64,000 nt of DNA from Cystobasidiopsis lactophilus (taxonomy: Eukaryota; Basidiomycota; Agaricostilbomycetes; Agaricostilbales; Chionosphaeraceae). Both the position numbers and the translations under genes were made by a program. Positions 1 through 10,031 of the stretch are shown one piece after another; positions within the stretch are counted from its first letter, which is position 1, and the number at the start of each line of letters is the position of its first letter. The notes below the pieces were generated by a model that saw nothing but the letters and a program-made list of their open reading frames with translations, was not told the DNA's origin and made no database searches. The stretch covers positions 3,359,883-3,423,882 of the forward strand of contig BCIO01000002.1 in the NCBI GenBank assembly GCA_001599975.1, read 5' to 3'.

Positions 1-7
1 ATGCTAG

Positions 8-139
8 ACCGCGCTGAAGGCTGGCACCCTCGACACCGAGCTCAAGCGAGCCTTGAAGCCCGATACCGAGATCTACGCCAAGGACAAGCTCCCTTGCGTC
101 GGCGAAACTCTGGCCAACGTCAACCAGCTCATGCCCTGA
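8..139 (+). CDS. 3' terminal exon of an unrecognised gene (partial)
   Basis: The first bases look like an intron end (CTAG at 4-7). From base 8 an open frame runs to TGA at 137-139 and encodes about 43 residues beginning TALKAGTLDTELKRAL and ending ETLANVNQLMP. The in-frame TAG at 5-7 and the even codon use favour a spliced last exon over a chance ORF. The rest of the gene lies outside the window. The peptide has no motif I can name. Confidence 0.45.
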   Translation, partial: TALKAGTLDTELKRALKPDTEIYAKDKLPCVGETLANVNQLMP

Positions 140-574
140 GCTTGACGATAAGTCGATGGGCGCTCTCAAGAGATGAACACTCTCGCTCTCCAGCACAACC
201 AAAGACGATCGTGGGATCTGATAAAAAGGCACAAATACAGCCTTCTCTGAAATGCTCAAAGCTTAGCAATTTCAGGCAAGACTTGAGTTTATGCGCGCAA
301 GCCGGCCTTCTGATTTTATTTCATTGTTGGTCACTATCCATTCATTTCTGTCTCTATCAACATGTTCTGCCTTTGTCCTTCTTTTCTCCTTTCTTGCCTC
401 TGTCTTTGGTGCTTCAAATCGGTGCTGCTGCTGGACTGGTTCGTGCTGGTTGATTTATTCGAGCTCGATGTCCTTGTTGCTCAAATTGACTCGGCGACGT
501 TTGTTCAATGGCGCCCGCCTGCCGACAGCTGTGCGAATCGCTCGGCTCGTCAAATGCTTCGGCCGCGTTGGTCG
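140..574. other. intergenic, convergent 3' flanks
   Basis: This stretch lies between the stop of the partial + gene and the stop of the small secreted-protein gene on the - strand. It includes pyrimidine-rich sequence around 330-400. Open frames here are short and have no recognisable motif. Confidence 0.4.
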
Positions 575-934
575 CTAATCTCGCGCACCTGGACCCGCCT
601 GACCCTCGGCGCTGCGCTTGCGCAAAGGCTCCTCCTTGTTATCGCGGCGGCTGTTTTGACGAGCAATGAGGTCTGCGAAGAGTCACCGGTCGATGAGAAT
701 GCGCCCTTCGCTATGGGTACAATCGCACAACGACATACCTTCGTTGATCGCTCGCTTAGCCAGCAAGACTCTGTCGCGTCGTCTCACGAGCTCTTCCTTG
801 TCCAGGTTGACAAGGCCGTGTCGAGTGTTCTGTCGAGCTACCAAAGGCTCGGGATTGGCTCCTGCAGGAGCGACGGGGAGAGCGAAAACTGCGGTGGCAG
901 CCGAAAGTAAGACGAACAGAGCCTTGATTTGCAT
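575..934 (-). CDS. small secreted protein with dibasic (Kex2-like) sites
   Basis: Two exons (934-721 and 672-575) are joined across a 48-nt GT-AG intron and give a protein of about 103 residues. Residues 1-19 (MQIKALFVLLSAATAVFA) form a clear signal peptide. The remainder is polar and rich in basic pairs: RRR, AKR, SRR and RKR. The motif L(V/I)ARQN(T/S)R occurs twice, once in each half. Signal peptide plus repeated motif plus dibasic sites is the layout of kexin-processed secreted peptides, but the repeats are only two and are spaced unevenly, so this is an inference. The intron is supported because its length keeps frame and it removes an in-frame TGA. It diverges from ACO2 across 533 bp. 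I know no named family for it. Confidence 0.55.
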
Positions 935-1467
935 GGTATGAGTCGAATGCTGCTTTTAAGTTGAAGACTGCAATGAGGTGGACGATGCAGTTCAGATAGA
1001 AGAGCTGCCCTTGAAGTTGGGTCGCCGCCACCTGGATATGGCAATACCGCAGAAACTTTGTCGATTCCCAAGCGCGGTCTTTATTCGCAAACTGGCCGCT
1101 CCGACGCGTGTCTTCTCAGCAGTAGCCTTTCCGCCGTGAGTGCGATTGCCATGCGTGAATGCAGATCTCACGTCCGAGCGAGTTGCTCGCTCCCCTGCCG
1201 ATAATGGGGCACTTTAACGTTGAGGAAACGCGTCAGAGTCTTCTTTCTCCTGCATTAGAATCATATCTACTTGTCAATTAGTTTACGAGGCGTCGTTTGG
1301 ATATATCGACACGCACTGAGGATGCCGGTGTTTCCCTTCGGAGGCTCCCTCCGCACATTTCATGCAAAATTTTGAGCTCTCCCTGGAACGATCAGCGCAG
1401 CCTTTCCGACCTCGGGTGCCCATTTGGTCCCGTGTAAGGATTGCCAGGCTTCTCGAAAACAGCCCAA
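935..1467. promoter_or_regulatory. divergent promoter region, small secreted protein / ACO2
   Basis: This is the gap between the start codon of the small secreted-protein gene (-) and the chosen ATG of ACO2 (+). Both 5' regions must lie here. I see no exact TATA box or long repeat. The ACO2 leader could contain an unrecognised 5' intron. Confidence 0.4.
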
Positions 1468-4260
1468 ATGCTCTCGCGAAGTGCCAAAAAGAGCGCGCAA
1501 AGGCTTCGACAAATCAAACCTCGCTCATATGCAACGCACACGACCTTGCCGGAGAAGAGCGACCCTGCTCTTTTGCCGCCCTATGCGGTGCTTTTGAAGA
1601 AGCTGGAGACAGTCAAGCAATGCTTGAACAATCGGCCGCTTTCGCTGGCTGAAAAGATCGTCTACTCTCACATCCACAACGTGGAGGAGGCTCTCGACGG
1701 AGGCGACCCGATTCGCGGACAGAAGTATCTCAAACTCAAACCGGATCGAGTGGCCTGCCAAGATGCCAGCGCCCAAATGGCATTGCTGCAATTCGCGACC
1801 TGCGGCGCTTCTTCGTCCGCCGTGCCCGTATCAGTGCACTGCGACCACCTCATCAGTGCCTTTGAGGGAGCAGAAGCCGACTTAAAGGTGCGCGAGTGAG
1901 CTTTCTTGTTGAGAAAAGGTGGCTGACGGCAACCGAGCAGAGGGCCAAAGTCACCAATGAAGAGGTTTTCAACTTTTTGGAGTCTGCCTCCCGAAAGTAC
2001 GGCATCCAGTTCTTCCCTCCCGGCAGCGGTATTATCCACCAGATTGTCCTGGAGAATTTTGCGGCCCCTGGCTTGCTCATGCTGGGGACTGACTCCCATA
2101 CGCCCAACGCGGGCGGCTTGGGATGCATCGCCATTGGGATAGGAGGGGCTGATGCTGTCGATGCCATGACGGACACCCCATGGGAGCTGAAGGCGCCAAA
2201 ATTGATCGGGGTTGAGCTGACGGGCAAACTTTCGGGGTGGTCCTCGCCAAAGGATGTTATCTTGAAGCTGGCCGGCGAGCTCACCGTGCGCGGCGGGACC
2301 GGATCCATCATCGAGTATCGTGGCTCGGGCGTCGATACTCTCAGCGCTACTGGACTGGCCACCATCTGCAACATGGGCGCCGAGGTTGGCGCCACGACAT
2401 CGACCTTTCCCTACACTTCTCACATGCGCGATTACCTCAAGGCCACCGGTCGCACGTTCGTTGCAGATGCTGCTGATCAAGCGGCAGCGCAGGGGTTTCT
2501 CCAAGCCGATGCTGGCGCAGAGTACGACAAGCATATTACAATCGACCTGTCTACCCTCGAACCCAGCCTTAATGGTCCTTTCACCCCAGATCTTTCTACC
2601 CCACTCAGCAAATTTGCGGCTCTAGTCAAAGAGAAGGGTTGGAAGGATGAGATCTCAGCGGGCTTGATCGGCAGCTGCACGAACTCCAGCTACGAGGACA
2701 TGGGACGGGTGGCCAGCATCGCGGAGCAGGCTAAAAAGCGCGGCTTGAAGAGCGCTACCAGCTTTATGGTGACTCCAGGGTGAGTTCAGCTCCAGAGAAC
2801 TTCAGCACTTCCAATAACGAAATCCTTTAACAGCTCGGAGCTCATTAACGCCACCATCGAGCGCGACGGATACAAGAGCACGCTGGAAGATGTCGGTGCC
2901 GTCGTATTGGCGAATGCATGCGGGCCATGCATCGGGCAATGGGACCGTCGAGAGCTGAAAGGCGAAGAGAACAGTATGTTGCTTTTGCATTCGCGGGATT
3001 ATCTTGTGGGCTTGACCTCAATATGACTTACAGCTATTCTCACCTCTTTCAATCGCAATTTCAAGGGGCGCAATGATGGCAACATCAAGACCATGAACTT
3101 CCTCACCTCCCCTGACATCGTCACCGCAATGGCCTTCTCGGGCCGCCTTTCTTTTAACCCCATGACCGACGAGCTTATCGGTGCTGACGGCAAACCATTC
3201 CGTTTCGACCCACCTTCTGCCCCCGAGTTGCCTTCCAGTGGATTCACAGAAGGCAACACAGCTTTCCTGCCTACTTCGTCGGTCGAGCCCGATGCCTCAG
3301 TGCAAATCGCCATCAGCCCCGACTCGACCCGTCTGGAGATTTTGGAGCCGTTTGTGCCGCACTTCACCAGCGAGCAGATTGATAGCGGCGCCTGCTTGGA
3401 GTTTACCGACATTCGCTGCCTCTTTCGCGTCAGAGGCAAGTGCACGACCGATGAGATCTCGGCAGCTGGCCCTTGGCTGCGCTACAAAGGTGCACAACAT
3501 TCCTGGTTGGCGTCCGTGCGGTGCCAGCACTGACCATGTCATTTGCAGGGCATTTGAGCAACATTTCTGAGAACACCTACATTGGAGCCATGAACGACGA
3601 AACAGGGCGAATCAACTCTGCTGTCGACTACATGGAATCGGAATCACCCAAAGAAGACACCATTCCAGAAATGGCGAAGCGGTGGCGAGCGCGACAGGAG
3701 CCCTGGATGGTCGTCGGCGATGTGAGCAGATCTGGCCTTGCGCTCTAACATCTATAAATTTGATTTGAATCATCGTGCAGTCCAATTTTGGGGAAGGAAG
3801 CGCCCGAGAGCACGGTGCCTTGCAGCCTCGCCTCCTCGGTGGCAAAATTATTGTCACGTTGGTCTTATTTTCCAGTAATGATTGGCTGAGCAACTCACCA
3901 AGCTTCTGTCCTAGACGGTCCTTCGCGAGGATTCACGAGACCAATCTGAAGAAGCAAGGGATTTTGCCCCTCACCTTTACCAACGAGGCGGATTACAAGC
4001 TTATTGATTCTGGCGACCTGATCTCGACCGTGGGCCTCAACGACCTCCTCAGAGGGACTCCCGACGCAAGGATCAAGCTTCAGGTCAAGAAGCCATCTGG
4101 TGAAACTGTGGAGGTGTCTGTCGAGCACACCTTGAGCTCTGATCAGGTTGAATGGCTCAAGGCAGGTAGCTGCCTCAACTTCAGTAAGCACCTCTTCAAT
4201 GGGCTGCGAGTTTGCTCTCATTCGAGAGCCGCAGTCCGCGCTAAGCTACTTCAAAAGTGA
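1468..4260 (+). CDS. ACO2: mitochondrial aconitase, ACO2 (homocitrate dehydratase) type
   Basis: This is an aconitase-family [4Fe-4S] hydro-lyase. Eight exons are inferred, with short introns at 1888-1940, 2780-2833, 2974-3033, 3490-3548, 3722-3780, 3858-3914 and 4184-4234. The ATG at 1468 gives an Arg/Lys-rich presequence ([15 protein letters not shown]), so import into mitochondria is expected. Cluster-ligand motifs are present: [14 protein letters not shown] and [10 protein letters not shown]. Substrate-site motifs are [17 protein letters not shown] and [11 protein letters not shown]. The C-terminal swivel domain has [14 protein letters not shown]. The usual TTDHISAAG motif reads TTDEISAAG, and the lineup with yeast Aco2 (KCTTD, HLxNIS, RWxARQEPW-like spacing) is closer than with Aco1. 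In fungi the ACO2 branch is linked to lysine biosynthesis (homocitrate dehydration), and that role is inferred here. The last 51-nt intron is optional because the frame stays open. Confidence 0.92.
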
Positions 4261-4652
4261 GGGAACTGTCTGGAGGCTCTTGCTGTTTGCCACCCATTTC
4301 CTGGGGCGCTGTTGTTTGAAATGTGCAGTCAAATGGGTCTTCGTTTCAATGTACAAGAGCGACGGTGCGTGGAAAACGAGAGACAGCTATGAGGCAAGGA
4401 ACCTGCCCTGCTGCACCGTCAAAGCACTCTTGCAATCGGCGAAGAGAATGAAGCCACTGAAGTGCTGTGGTATTTGCGCAACAATATGAAGGGTGAAAGA
4501 GTATCTAGGGTGAGAAAACCGAAACAGGGATGGGTATTTTTGAAAAGGGGCAAGACGAGGCCGAGGGGCGGCAGCTCTCGTGCGGCGACCTGTCGAGCAG
4601 CGGCGTCAGAGGTCCTGCACGCGAAGAGGAGTTCGGAGTGGGTTAGAATCAC
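4261..4652. other. intergenic, convergent 3' flanks
   Basis: This lies between the ends of ACO2 (+) and the Cys-rich secreted-protein gene (-). No gene-like frame or repeat was recognised. It should hold both 3' UTRs and polyadenylation signals. Confidence 0.4.
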
Positions 4653-5992
4653 CTAAGGGCAGAAGGTGATGCCGTGCTTGGTGACCGGCTTCTTGCCAAC
4701 GCCGCCTGTGTGCACCGAAGTCAGCATTTCGGTCGTAGTTTCCTCATTCATCTGCCACCAACAGTACAAATAACAAGCTCCAGCGCGGCAGCCCTCCTTG
4801 CCAATGCCACCGTATGGCTTGGGGCAGTGGTGGCCAACACGTCCACCTGGTGCGTCGTGTGAGTCAAAGGGACAAAACCCAGGATTGGGGGAAGGCGCTC
4901 TCACAGTTGTTGACGTCGACGGCGGTGTCGATGCACTTGGGCACGCCGTGGATCCAGTAGAGCTTGTAGTTGCGGTCATCGGTCTTGGGGAAGCAGGAGT
5001 CTGGGGCAAAGCATAATGGGCAAGGGCTGTCGCAAAGGCGCATCGGGGGCACTCACAGGTGCAGTGGCCCTTGTGGCCGACGCCCTTGTTGCCGTGGCCC
5101 CAGCTGTTGTGGCCGTTGGCGCCAAATCCACCGCTCCAGCCTTGGCTGTGGGAAGCTTTCAGGCTTAGAGCTCTCGGCACAGAAGTAGAAGCAAGGCCTA
5201 CTTCTTCTTGCTGCAGGTGACGACGCCGTCCTTGAGATCGAAGCACGAGCTCTTGCTGCAGCTGGAGGCGTTGGCAACGCTGCGAGTTGAACATGTCAGT
5301 CTCTGTTGCCAGGCTCAGGGGCTCCAAACTCACCAAACCCAGACGCCCTTCCTGAGCACGGGGCGGAATCCGACGTTGCACCTGGTTTTCAAGGCGGTCA
5401 GAGGCAGCCCGAAGGCCCCAGGGAGGACCAGAGAACTCACTCGTAGCTGCACCTGTTGGCGCGAAACGCTTCAGAAGGCGGCCGAGGGGCAGAACAAAGA
5501 CGAGAGCGGCCAAACTCACTTGTGATCGATGCGGTTGCAGCGGTAAGAGCTGTTGGGCACGCGGAAGGCGTTCTTCTGCTTGCAGGTAGAGGTCTGGGAG
5601 CAGTGCAGGGCGTGGCGCGGGGGCGGGACCGAGTTGCTGGTGCGAGGAGATTGTTTCCGGTCAGAAAGCGGTCCGAGCGTTAGGTGGGCTTTCGGACAAC
5701 AACTCACGCAGCTCGCTTCTCGTGGTAAGCGTAGAACTGGAGCAGGCTACAGGTCAGCCGGTAGCCCAAAGGCGTGGCTAGGGGCAGAAAAACCCACGGC
5801 CTCTTGAAAGCTGTCGCGCTCCTCGGCAGGGGGAGCCGGAACGTCGTACGACTCCCAGTCAACGGGGCTATCGACGGCGGTATCCTCAGCAACTAGGATG
5901 ACGCGCTCGGCGAGGTTGGGCGAGGTGGACTGGGCCAGCGAGGTGGTCGCCAGCGAGAGGGCCAACACGAAAGAGGGCAGCAGGGCGTGCAT
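4653..5992 (-). CDS. secreted cysteine-rich protein, many short exons
   Basis: The start is ATG at 5992 and the first 20 residues (MHALLPSFVLALSLATTSLA) form a signal peptide. About nine exons, separated by roughly 50-70-nt introns, join cleanly in frame down to TAG at 4653-4655. The mature chain has about 20 Cys, a CSYECNVGF-like stretch, a Gly/His/Asn-rich linker (GGFGANGHNSWGHGNKG), and a C-terminal block with HCPKPYGG, CRAGACYLYCWW and ITFCP. Even Cys spacing and the signal peptide suggest a disulphide-rich extracellular or cell-wall protein. It recalls the Cys-rich priA-type secreted proteins of basidiomycetes, but that link is tentative and no catalytic motif is visible. Exon ends at the internal introns were chosen by splice consensus and frame. 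Confidence 0.7.
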
Positions 5993-6523
5993 GGTGTTAG
6001 GCGGAGGTGGGAGGAGAAGGGACTAGGGTGTGTAGAAGAGCAAGGAGAGGACTGGTCTGACAAAAGAGTGTGGGTGGAGGGCAAGCGGCTCTCGCAAAAA
6101 AGTGAAGCTCGGAAAGGGTGTGGTGGAAGGGAGCAAGAGGGTCTGCGCTGCCCACGAAGTCGATTTTTCAAATCGGCGGCAGTTGTGGGCAAGCAGCAAC
6201 CAGTCCCGAAGCAAGCAAACGCGCCCAAACCGAGGGTGGCAAAAATCCGCTCCCTGAACCTGAGGCCAGCGAGCCCGCTCCGGTCGCCATGCCAGCCCAG
6301 GAGCACCAGCAAAGACGCGCAGAGCTGGCCAGACAGTTCATTCAAAGCGGACCTATCAAAGATTTCGGGCGTGGGCGCNTCTTTCAACTTTCTCAAAGAG
6401 CAGACGAAAGTTTCGCGCACGGGCCTGCGCCAAGCAGCGCACTGCTCCTGGTTCCTCTTTTTCAGAGTTTGCAACCCTCCTTAGCTCCTCCCTGCCTATC
6501 GCTCCTCGGAGTCCTCCTCCACA
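5993..6523. promoter_or_regulatory. upstream region of the Cys-rich protein gene and 3' flank of PUT1; contains one ambiguous base
   Basis: This is the 5' region of the Cys-rich gene (-), followed by the downstream flank of PUT1 (-). Base 6379 is N, the only ambiguous base I noticed in the window, so one position is unresolved in the assembly. No other gene is apparent. Confidence 0.45.
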
Positions 6524-8621
6524 TCACGACGACGACCCCAGGCGCAGCCGGCGCGCGATCTCAGCTCCCACAGCCTGGCGCTCTCTGCGCACTCCCGACT
6601 TCCCGTCTCCTTGCAGAACAGCTTTGTTCTCTTGCGCCCTGTTTCATCTGTGAGACGCCTAATCTCTGACTACTGTCAGGGAGTAACATACCGCCGGACC
6701 AAGTAGGGAATTGTCTGGTCAACCGAGCCAAACGGCAAGTACTTGAGGATAACGGGCAGAGGAGCGTCTGGCTTGGACCACGACAAAGGCGTCTCTGCCA
6801 AGGGTGGCGCAAATACTTCCAACAGAGCAGCCGTCAAGTTGTCGGCCATGCCTGCGCTGGTGTGAGTGAGAGCTTGAAATTTTGCCGCCGAACTTACCGA
6901 GGAGCTGGCCAAAGACCAAGCGCGTTCGCACCAAGTCGTTCAGCACCAGCTTGCCTTCTGGGCTGTTCCACACCAGCTTGTAGTCGCGAAGCTGAGAGAG
7001 CACCTTCTTGGTACTATCGACGTTGTGGGTAGCGTACATGACCCCAATCGACGGGTTGCTGTGGTTCGCTTTGACGTCCTGTGCCAGCTCGTCGGTCATG
7101 ATACGGGCACATTCGTCATAACATGCATCTGTTTGAGGCTTTGAGGGGTGGATGGGGTCCAGCTGTGTGGCAAATGAGGGCAGTTCGGGCCAAGGCAAGA
7201 TTTGAACACCCACTTGATTATGTTCCTTTGCTCGACTCCGTTCGCTGTCCACGTATGCACCTCGAACCAATTTAGCACCGAACGATAGCTTCTTGCTCTT
7301 AGCATGAGCTAGTGATGCCTTGAGCCGCTCGGGGGTCGATGTTAGATAGCATTGAAATGTGTTGTAAACAATGGGAGCGTTGGATGCAGCAGGAGCGGCC
7401 GATTTGCTCTTGGAGTTGAACTCTTCTGACAGAAGTTCGTAATAGCGGTCAATGCTGGGGCAGTTTCTTATCAGGCAAGGTTTCTGTGCACGCCCAAGGG
7501 CAAGGCTCACGCTGTTTGAAACCATGTTTGCTCGGCGTCTAGATCGATTCGGACGCCCAATGCCTTGGCTTCGGTACAGATTTGCTGAAGGGCAGAGTGG
7601 AGAGCAGCCAGCGCGCTGTGATCTTGGGGGGAGAGGACAGGCGACTGAGGGAAAAGAATGGAGGCTGGGAGCGAGGTACCTCTTGCGTAGCTTGACGACG
7701 CAAGAATGGCAGCAGAAGCCCGCTCCAGCACAGCCGGGTCTCGAATAATGCCGGTCACTGGTGACGCGTAAGCTTTTCCGCGAAGTGTCAAGCCAAGAGC
7801 AGCGTACGCTTGACGGCAACCCAGGTTGGCTTAAGATTGGTATGAGACCGAGTGGATGTACTTCCGCTGAGGTTGGGAGGGAATTCGCCGGAGGCTCTGA
7901 TAGCGTCCAAGATTGATCCAACAAAATCGTCATAAAGCGGGTTGTTGGCCGCTTCCTCTCCAGCCTCTTCAGCTTCCACGCTATAGCACAGCAAAGATCC
8001 ACATCCGGTTTCCAAGAGTTTGGACATCAAGGGGAAGCATCCTGTCTAACGATCAGCACGCTCAATGTGGCGTCTTGTTAGATAGCGCACCAGTCGCAGT
8101 TTCACCGCCAGCGAATTTGGCAAAGAACGTATTGCGTAGTACCTGTTACGAAGATTGAGAATGCGTGGAAAGCCATCAAGAGGTCGACTTGCGGATTGCA
8201 AGACGAACCACGCGGCGGGGCCAACGACAGGCACTTGGCGGAAGACCTCAAAACCGTGAATAATGGATGGAGCTGCGTCAACGAGAGCGGGTATCGAGGA
8301 CGTGGCGTATACAATGTAGGATTGAAGCAGTTCTGTGGCCGACATCTTGCGCAAATGAAGGGAGGTTTCGTTCAGCAGATCAATGTCGAGGATCGCCAGC
8401 GGGTCGGTGGTCGCCGAGGCAGCTAGAATTGGCTTCTCCTCAGGAGGATGCGAGATAAGGTAGGCTCCGATGCCCAAAGTGCCTGTTGTGAGGGCCAGAG
8501 TGACTGGCAAAAGCCTTCGCCTTGGTTTAGAGGTAGCATTGGTGGCCAGTCGTCTAACGCCGGCTGCCGCGACCACTGGCCGCTGGAAGGCGCATCGAGA
8601 TGCTGCAATCTTGATCATCAT
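6524..8621 (-). CDS. PUT1: proline dehydrogenase, mitochondrial
   Basis: FAD-dependent oxidation of proline to pyrroline-5-carboxylate in mitochondria, the first step of proline catabolism. The N-terminus from 8621 is basic and Ala-rich (MMIKIAASRCAFQRP, then RRLATNATSKPRRR) as in a presequence. Family motifs follow in order: NTFFAKFAGGET, LLCYSVEAEE, VAVKLTG, DAEQTWFQ, VYNTFQCYL, GAKLVRGAYV, MYATHN, FGQLLGMADNL, YLPFGSV and YLVRRAQEN. About eight exons are inferred. One intron (8143-8192) needs a GC donor (GCAAGT), because the GGETATG block is otherwise out of frame. The final intron, after YLVRR, restores the usual RRAQENKAVLQ tail and puts the stop at 6524-6526, not at the earlier in-frame TGA near 6676. 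Regulation may involve the palindrome at 8724-8743, about 100 bp upstream of the ATG. Confidence 0.93.
8143..8192 (-). other. GC-AG intron in PUT1
   Basis: This 50-nt intron has donor GCAAGT and acceptor AACAG. It joins FVLQS to VLRNTFFAKF, the conserved proline dehydrogenase block. I see no GT donor nearby that keeps this frame. Confidence 0.75.
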
Positions 8622-8723
8622 GTTTTGACCTTGGGCAGCCTGGCGCGTTTGCCACAGATATGCACAGGTTTGCGACCAAGACGTGAAAAATTGCTCAAAA
8701 GTTTATCGCGGTGAGGCAAGACG

Positions 8724-8743
8724 CGGTCTAGACGTCTAGACCG
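8724..8743. promoter_or_regulatory. perfect 20-bp palindrome, CGG-N14-CCG, in the PUT1 promoter
   Basis: The sequence CGGTCTAGACGTCTAGACCG equals its own reverse complement. It sits 103 bp upstream of the PUT1 start and just beyond the 3' end of the phosphodiesterase gene. CGG...CCG inverted triplets are the classical target layout of Zn2Cys6 activators. Yeast Put3 uses CGG-N10-CCG in proline genes; here the spacer is 14. The role is inferred. Confidence 0.5.
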
Positions 8744-8812
8744 GGCTGATGCCATTTTCTCAATCTCCTCAGGGTTGTTGGGAGTGTAAACTGCTGCATT
8801 TCATTCAATATA

Positions 8813-9632
8813 CTAGAGGGGTATGCGAGCCAGCTCTTGCCAAGACTCGACTTCGCCTTGCGACTCAATCAAGACGATATCCACTTGCTGCGCGGCAGTG
8901 TGAGTCTAACCCTACACAAAGAGCTCGGAGAACATACAGAGAAGCCCGAGCATCCATTGACAGAGCACCCAGCTTCGCTCGAGAAGTACAGGTGGCGCTG
9001 CCGAAGGTCGGCGATGTACTGCTCTTTTGCGAGCGACGGCAGCGACTCGCCATAGTAGAGCGACAGGTGAGGCATGTACTCCTCAGATGTTTTCAGCCCG
9101 AACACGTCACAGGTCGCTTGACGCAGAGCCTGTAGTGGCGGATTGGAAGACTGAACCAGTGCGAAAAGGGCCTGAAAGTAGACTGGAAGCAACGCGCTAC
9201 TCTCTCAGATAGAATTGAGACCTTGTGTTGAGGCTGACTGACTCTCTTTGTAACGAATGTCGGCAAACTCCAGGGACAGCGACTGGTAGGAAGCAGACCA
9301 ATCGTCATGTGCCTTGTCGATCTTGTTCCGAATATCGGCCGCATCCAAGCTGAAAAGGTCCCAGGTTCAGCTATTTATAAGGCATGGCACACAGACACTT
9401 GCTGGGCTGGGAGAGACGGGCACAAGGTCACATGCGGCGAGAAAGCAGGACCGCCTAGATCGGAGCGAACAATCGACAGCAATTTCGACAGCTGCGCCTC
9501 TTCTGAAGAACCCTGGCGAGGAACTAGAACGTTGAGGCTGAGTGCGAGCGCAAAAGCTGGCAAGTACGCTAGCCTCTCACCGAGCCAGATTGAGAAGCCC
9601 ACAAAATCTGCAGGGCCTTTTGGGGCCGCCAT
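8813..9632 (-). CDS. 2H-family cyclic phosphodiesterase (CPDase-like)
   Basis: This protein belongs to the 2H phosphoesterase fold, related to yeast Cpd1, which opens ADP-ribose 1'',2''-cyclic phosphate left over from tRNA splicing. The two signature HxT/S motifs are present: FSPHVTL early and MPHLSLYYG later. GFSIWL lies at the N-terminus, YFQALFALVQ in the middle and VESWQEL near the end. About five exons are inferred. The first intron (GTGAGA to TTCTTCAG) joins SIWL to EEAQLSKLL. The last intron (from GTATGT) joins GFS to QVDIVLIESQG, with stop TAG at 8813-8815. The donor of the second intron is uncertain by a few bases. It lies in tandem upstream of PUT1 on the same strand, with 191 bp between. 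Substrate is inferred from family only. Confidence 0.85.
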
Positions 9633-10031
9633 GTATGTTCGTCGAGGTTACTCAATGCAAGTTCAATTGCGTGAATTGGTGTTGTCGGCGTGGAACGGAA
9701 GCAGGAAGCGAAGTGAAGCACAGCCTGACCTAGAGTCGGAGACGTTTGTCGAGCTACAATACTGGGCGGGCGTATCTTCGGCCACAACCAACAACTCTCT
9801 GATTTGACAGCTAGCAAGAGAGTAGAGAAACCACCCAAGAGGTTGCAAGAGGGGGCGAAGGTGGCCGAGCGAGCGAAAGGAGTTCTTCGCCTCTCTTGTC
9901 GAGACGGCCATCCAAAGCTCGGTACTACGCCGACATCGCGGTTTCTTGAAGCCCAGCGCCATAGAAAGTAGCGTCGACGCAAGCTAGGACCGTCAAGCGA
10001 TCGCAGAAAACGCACACCACGCCACTGCAAC
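9633..10031. promoter_or_regulatory. divergent promoter, cyclic phosphodiesterase / F-box-like gene
   Basis: This 399-bp gap separates two genes that point away from each other. No further gene or repeat was seen. Confidence 0.4.

Noticed and set aside
6676-6678. Apparent PUT1 stop after YLVRRYVTP
   Set aside because: A GTATGT intron at this point restores RRAQENKAVLQ, the normal proline dehydrogenase end, so the TGA lies in an intron.
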